64,000 nucleotides of DNA from a virus: positions 43,590-107,589 of the IMG/VR virus record IMGVR_UViG_3300009431_000980. One strand, given 5' to 3'. A model generated the notes under the pieces. That model saw only the letters and a list, made by a program, of their open reading frames with translations. It ran no database searches and was not told the DNA's origin. Position numbers and translations under genes: made by a program. Shown piece after piece: positions 60,580-64,000 of the stretch (within the stretch, counting starts at the first letter, position 1; every line of letters starts with the position of its first letter).

Positions 60580-60766
60580 TTTTAAGAGTCATAATGGCAA
60601 ATATCATTTGCTCGGTCAAAAAGACGATGACAGAACATTCGTCCTGAAGGTAAATGACCTCTGGGATGAAGAGACCCAGGATATTAAAACCCTCTCCGAG
60701 GAGGAGTGGGATGAGTTTGTCGAGAAAATGAAGAAAAAAATGAGGGATAAACACACAAAGGAGTAG
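60566..60766 (+). CDS. Small unknown protein
   Basis: 66 residues, very charged, with a C-terminal helix EEEWDEFVEKMKKKM. Not recognised. Confidence 0.45.
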   Translation: MKKNNFKSHNGKYHLLGQKDDDRTFVLKVNDLWDEETQDIKTLSEEEWDEFVEKMKKKMRDKHTKE

Positions 60767-60770
60767 TAGT

Positions 60771-60980
60771 ATGAAAACTAAAACAAGTATGACAAGCAAG
60801 ACGGCCAAAAACAAGGCAGCCCTGATCTTGAAGAAGGCCAAGGGGATGAAGAAGAGGATCCCCTGGCTGAAGAAGGTCCTAAAACATGACAAGGTCATGA
60901 AGGTGCCTGTCAAGCTGGCTGTAATACAGCTGGCTAATAAAAGGTGGGCCGCCCACCTGAAAGAGGAGCTGGTCCAATGA
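60771..60980 (+). CDS. Small Lys-rich protein
   Basis: 69 residues, about a third Lys/Arg, helical ([20 protein letters not shown]). Its stop overlaps the deformylase ATG (ATGA). Possibly nucleic-acid binding. Confidence 0.48.
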   Translation: MKTKTSMTSKTAKNKAALILKKAKGMKKRIPWLKKVLKHDKVMKVPVKLAVIQLANKRWAAHLKEELVQ

Positions 60981-61501
60981 ACATCATAACAAACCTGGAC
61001 CTGCTCAAAATCCCCTGCAAGGAGGTGGGGGAGGAAGTAGGTCACGAGATTGGTAAAAAGCTCCTGGAGAAGCTCCAAACCCATAAGGCAGGAGTCGGAC
61101 TGGCCGCGAATCAGGTAGGCCTCGACGCCTGCGTGATAGCAATGGCAGTCAAGGAACCTCTATACCTGATTAATCCCGTGATTACAGAGCGGGAGGAAGA
61201 GACCTATCTCCGGAAGGAGAGCTGTCTCTCACTCCCGGAGGTTAAGTTTATAACAACCTCCAGATCCCGGGGGGTTGTTGTGGAGGCTGACAATATTCCC
61301 GGGGCCCTATACTTCTACGCCGGGAAGGATAATCTATCACAGCTGGAGACCGCTTGCATCCAGCACGAAGTGGATCACATCAACGGGATAACAATATATG
61401 ACCGCCAAGCGAAAGGCAGCGCTTCCCACATGAAGGTGGGAAGGAATGAACCGTGCCCCTGCAATTCTGGGAGAAAGCACAAGAAATGCTGCGGCGTATA
61501 A
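60977..61501 (+). CDS. def: Peptide deformylase with C-terminal SEC-C motif
   Basis: 174 residues from the ATG at 60977 (overlap with the upstream stop). All three deformylase motifs are present: [10 protein letters not shown] (about 39-48), ESCLSLPE (about 79-86; usual EGCLS) and [10 protein letters not shown] (about 130-139), giving the metal ligands Cys and two His and the catalytic Glu. The last 25 residues ([19 protein letters not shown]) are a SEC-C zinc motif, not part of ordinary deformylases. Phage deformylases probably speed maturation of phage or photosystem-like proteins in the host; the SEC-C tail may bind ribosome or SecB-like partners. Confidence 0.9.
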   Translation: MNIITNLDLLKIPCKEVGEEVGHEIGKKLLEKLQTHKAGVGLAANQVGLDACVIAMAVKEPLYLINPVITEREEETYLRKESCLSLPEVKFITTSRSRGVVVEADNIPGALYFYAGKDNLSQLETACIQHEVDHINGITIYDRQAKGSASHMKVGRNEPCPCNSGRKHKKCCGV

Positions 61502-61539
61502 CATAAAAACACATTTAGTTCATGGCACCTCCAACCCGA

Positions 61540-61577
61540 AGGGGGAAGTCGGCCCAGCCAGGTCGGCTCCCCCTTTT
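61540..61577 (+). terminator. Rho-independent terminator
   Basis: GGGGGAAGTCGG / CCGACC...TCCCCC long GC-rich stem followed by a run of six T (61574-61579), 38 nt after the deformylase stop. The best terminator in the window. Confidence 0.8.
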
Positions 61578-61607
61578 TTCTATTCATAAAACAAGAAAGG
61601 AGAAAAG

Positions 61608-61721
61608 ATGGAAATCATCATAGGAATAATCATAGGCATCTTTGTCTATAGATGGTATAAAAGCGTTTCCGGACACGAACTCCGGAAAAATATCCTCAAG
61701 AAGTTAGAGGAGGAAGAGTAA
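61608..61721 (+). CDS. Small membrane protein (37 aa)
   Basis: ATG with AAAGGAG upstream. Membrane segment EIIIGIIIGIFVYRW then a charged tail. Stop overlaps the next ATG. Confidence 0.5.
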   Translation: MEIIIGIIIGIFVYRWYKSVSGHELRKNILKKLEEEE

Positions 61722-61861
61722 TGGACCCATGGTTCGCCACAGGAGCCGGAATTGTTCTGGCCCTGACGGTTGTGATTATAGTCCGAAAGATCCTCCGAGC
61801 TATTACCCGCGCCGTCCGGCGGGTGTTAGGAGGAATAAGCAACTGGTTTGAACCAGAATGA
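61721..61861 (+). CDS. Small membrane protein (46 aa)
   Basis: One membrane helix (TGAGIVLALTVVIIVRKIL) followed by an Arg-rich amphipathic helix. Coupled to the upstream gene (TAATG). Possibly a holin or membrane regulator. Confidence 0.5.
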   Translation: MDPWFATGAGIVLALTVVIIVRKILRAITRAVRRVLGGISNWFEPE

Positions 61862-61877
61862 AGAAAGAGAGGCAGAA

Positions 61878-62024
61878 ATGAATAAACTGAAAATATATGG
61901 CTGTTTGTGGATGTCGCGGGTGATGCTGCGGGTATTCATCTTCCTGATGTGGCTGGCCATTGGAATTTCCATGGCATTCCCTCCACCTACAGAACTATAC
62001 AGGAGAAAATCCAATGATACCTGA
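61878..62024 (+). CDS. Small membrane protein (48 aa)
   Basis: GAGAGG upstream. Hydrophobic segment VMLRVFIFLMWLAIGISMAF, then a polar tail overlapping the next gene by 11 nt. Confidence 0.45.
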   Translation: MNKLKIYGCLWMSRVMLRVFIFLMWLAIGISMAFPPPTELYRRKSNDT

Positions 62025-62232
62025 ATCCGAATTGCCCGACCCCGACTACGTTGGGGAGAGAATAGAGAGATGGCAGGACGAGGCAGATAGCAGATTGATC
62101 CGGGCTACACCCACCACGGAACAGGAATGTAAGTCCTGTCCACACAATACACGCGGAAACAACTTCTGTGTCTGGCCAGGAGATGCCTGGCGACCAGAGG
62201 ATTGTCCTAAGAGAAGAAAGGAGACGCAATGA
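62014..62232 (+). CDS. Small zinc-binding protein
   Basis: 72 residues from the ATG at 62014 (AGGAG 8-12 nt upstream), preferred to an earlier in-frame ATG inside the neighbour. ECKSCPHNTRGNNFCVWPGD with a later Cys provides four zinc ligands. Confidence 0.5.
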   Translation: MIPESELPDPDYVGERIERWQDEADSRLIRATPTTEQECKSCPHNTRGNNFCVWPGDAWRPEDCPKRRKETQ

Positions 62233-62474
62233 AGGAAGAGAAAATGAAGGAGAGGAAGACCTCTTCCCTGAGGAAGAGCGTTGTCTACCTCCGTAGAGAG
62301 TTGGACAAGCTTGGGGGCCGGTCAGAACAGACCATCACCCTCAAAGAGGGGAAGGTGGTACTTGTGAGTAAGACCGATCCTGAGTTGATGAGGAATATAG
62401 AGAGGTCCAAGAGGTTCCTCACGATGGCCCTCAGGGTTGACAAGAAGAAGCTGAAGAAATTAGAGGAGGAATAA
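62229..62474 (+). CDS. Small basic helical protein
   Basis: 81 residues, Lys/Arg-rich with two helices (SLRKSVVYLRRELDKLGG). Overlaps both neighbours (ATGA, TAATG). Not recognised; possibly regulatory. Confidence 0.48.
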   Translation: MKEEKMKERKTSSLRKSVVYLRRELDKLGGRSEQTITLKEGKVVLVSKTDPELMRNIERSKRFLTMALRVDKKKLKKLEEE

Positions 62475-62833
62475 TGCACCTACAAGACCTAAATATTCAG
62501 GGGTCAGAGAGGTTCTACATCTTTCTGACGGATGAAGTAAAAGAGAAGAAGGGCGGCCGTCTCGTTCCAACAGGGAACAAGATACTTCTGCGAGTCCGCA
62601 CAGCCCTCCGGCTGGGCCTCCCCCAATTAGGAGGGGCCAGAAAGGTGGTCACCATCAGCGACCTATCCGTATCCTGTCCCTACAACAGGAATAGGGTAGG
62701 TAAAAGAGTGCTGGCGGCCCACCGACTTAGCCGTGAAGGCGGATTAGTCGAGGCTATGGCTATTAAGTCCTACCACGACAGAGTTCTGCAGAAGAGCCCT
62801 AATGCGATCCTGGAGCCCAGTCACAGGGCCTAG
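62474..62833 (+). CDS. Unknown protein
   Basis: 119 residues, alpha/beta, basic (GNKILLRVRTALRLGLPQLG). Coupled to the upstream gene by a TAATG overlap. Not recognised. Confidence 0.48.
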   Translation: MHLQDLNIQGSERFYIFLTDEVKEKKGGRLVPTGNKILLRVRTALRLGLPQLGGARKVVTISDLSVSCPYNRNRVGKRVLAAHRLSREGGLVEAMAIKSYHDRVLQKSPNAILEPSHRA

Positions 62834-62861
62834 GGTTAAACAAACAAAGGAGAAACACATA

Positions 62862-63392
62862 ATGATGGATAAGATCATATCCCTGTGTAAGAGCAGGCAC
62901 GGTAAGATAGTTCCTAATGACGAAGGATCCCTCTGCGAAGGAATAACCCGCGCCGGGAAACGGATGATCCTCTACGCCTTTACTAGTAGCGCCGCAAAGG
63001 CGGCCAACGCCCTGGTAACCCAGGGGGAGTTTAAAGGTGGTAAGGGAGAAAAGCTCCTCGAGACTAAGGAGACCTCCGTATACACCCGGGGGAAAGGCAT
63101 CCATACCCTCAACCTCCTGCACGTAGCAGGTGTGCCAGCTTTTGAAGTTGGCCCCATCTATGGAGTAACAGAAGCGTTCGAGGAAAAGGTGGCGACCGCC
63201 ATAAACAAGGCGAAGTCAGTGCAGAGACTAAGAAGCATAAGAACACACCTCTGTAATGTCCTGGGTATCACCGTAGCTCAGCTACACGCAGCGAAGAAGG
63301 ATGACCTCCCATTCTCAGAATCATCTGGAATGAGAGAGATAATCACACGGATCGACACCAAAATGGTGAATCAGTACAAGAAGATAAAATAA
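62862..63392 (+). CDS. Unknown protein
   Basis: 176 residues from the ATG at 62862 (AAAGGAG 10 nt upstream; a second ATG follows at once). Residues 5-110 are alpha/beta (KSRHGKIVPNDEGSLCEGIT), then a basic helical C-terminus. Not recognised. Confidence 0.5.
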   Translation: MMDKIISLCKSRHGKIVPNDEGSLCEGITRAGKRMILYAFTSSAAKAANALVTQGEFKGGKGEKLLETKETSVYTRGKGIHTLNLLHVAGVPAFEVGPIYGVTEAFEEKVATAINKAKSVQRLRSIRTHLCNVLGITVAQLHAAKKDDLPFSESSGMREIITRIDTKMVNQYKKIK

Positions 63393-63410
63393 CACAAGGA
63401 GAAAGACAAA

Positions 63411-63869
63411 ATGCCAGAACATACTAGCCTACAACAGGCCAAGGCGGCGGCAAAGGTAGCGGCAAAGCTAGCAGCATCAGGCTCTATACATCTCCTCCAG
63501 AGAGTGAGCAGCGGAGCTCTCAAAGCAGCCAAAAGGCTTACGGCCCCTGCAACTCTAGAGGACAAAGCGGCAAAGGCCGTCTCCATCCCGGAGAAGAGAG
63601 CTGTCACCAGCCAAAAGATCCAGATGACTGCCTATACCCTCGGGAGTAAGTATGTAGCAAGCCCAATGGCTTATGCCCTCAAGGGCAGCTACGGTCTCTT
63701 GAAAGGGTCCCTAGGCTTTAAGGATAGAGTCGCAAGCCAGATAGTAGCCCAGGCCCAGGAGAAGCCCGAAGAGATAGATGAAGACACTGCCCAGGAAGAA
63801 CCGACTGCCCAGAAAGAACCGACCACAACTAAGAAGCGTCTACTTAACTGGATCGGCGGACCTGTTTAA
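63411..63869 (+). CDS. Ala/Lys-rich unknown protein
   Basis: 152 residues. Ala-rich N-terminal helix (LQQAKAAAKVAAKLAASGSI), a middle with SKYVASPMAYALKGSYG, and an acidic Gln/Glu/Thr tail with two AQ-x-EPT repeats. Not recognised; composition recalls internal virion or nucleoid-like proteins. Confidence 0.48.
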   Translation: MPEHTSLQQAKAAAKVAAKLAASGSIHLLQRVSSGALKAAKRLTAPATLEDKAAKAVSIPEKRAVTSQKIQMTAYTLGSKYVASPMAYALKGSYGLLKGSLGFKDRVASQIVAQAQEKPEEIDEDTAQEEPTAQKEPTTTKKRLLNWIGGPV

Positions 63870-64000
63870 CCGGTTCAAACGCTCTTAACACATCAACAAC
63901 CCCGCCCGAGGCGGAGCCGAGGGCGGACACACACCCACTCCCCTTCCAATTATACCTCTTATACCATACAGAGGTATACCCCCCGCGCCGAGCGGAAGCG
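63870..64000. other. Non-coding end of window
   Basis: No gene start or stop seen. A GC-rich inverted repeat (CCGCCC / GGGCGG, 63902-63927) is a terminator candidate for the plus arm. The window cuts here. Confidence 0.4.

Noticed and set aside
1-64000. CRISPR array, insertion sequence or integrase
   Set aside because: No regularly spaced 25-40 bp repeats, no transposase or integrase motifs, and no terminal inverted repeats seen.

Overview
The window reads as part of a large tailed-phage genome (Caudoviricetes, contractile-tail myovirus) of unknown host. A terminase, portal, capsid protease, HK97-like capsid, sheath, tube and chaperone set lies in phage order. AGGAGG-type ribosome binding sites imply a bacterial host. 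No integrase, CRISPR array or bacterial housekeeping block is visible. Gene order resembles SPO1-like phages, but I cannot assign a genus.

About 52.7 to 1 is a minus-strand late arm, described here in transcription order. 52.4-43.9 kb: phosphoesterase, holin-like small proteins, Cas4/RecB-like nuclease, a glycosyltransferase, a ClpP-like protease and many unknowns. 43.9-35 kb: glycan cassette (three glycosyltransferases, GDP-mannose dehydratase, methyltransferase, sulfotransferase), a membrane coiled-coil protein and a phosphoesterase. 34.9-31 kb: glycine-rich, probably membrane-active or internal virion proteins and a phage copy of ribosomal protein bS21. 31-18.5 kb: Hint-like protein, large terminase with a mini-intein, portal, capsid protease, scaffold-like protein, structural protein and major capsid. 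18.4-12.4 kb: neck and head-tail joining candidates and the tail sheath. 12.2-6 kb: a tail tube gene of only 182 codons that I reconstruct from eight exons separated by seven group I introns carrying five LAGLIDADG endonuclease genes. 6-1 kb: two more tube-like proteins, two tail assembly chaperone-like proteins and a very large protein in the tape-measure position, cut by the window edge.

A tRNA-Thr(UGU) and a repeat-rich, G-rich divergent intergenic region (about 52.7-53.15 kb) separate this arm from a plus-strand arm (53.2-64 kb). That arm has many small, tightly packed unknown genes, structured leaders, a peptide deformylase fused to a SEC-C zinc motif, and a 1041-residue protein with an R-x-P plus NSDFDFDPM signature reminiscent of DNA-directed RNA polymerase beta-prime and single-chain phage RNA polymerases.

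Most interesting points: the seven-intron tail tube gene with 18-30 nt micro-exons and apparent intron spread within one gene; the candidate divergent RNA polymerase; phage bS21 followed by an open frame without a normal start; two tRNA-minihelix-like RNAs; and a repeated TGACATAACTA element at late gene starts. All functional calls come from reading the sequence; no database search was run.
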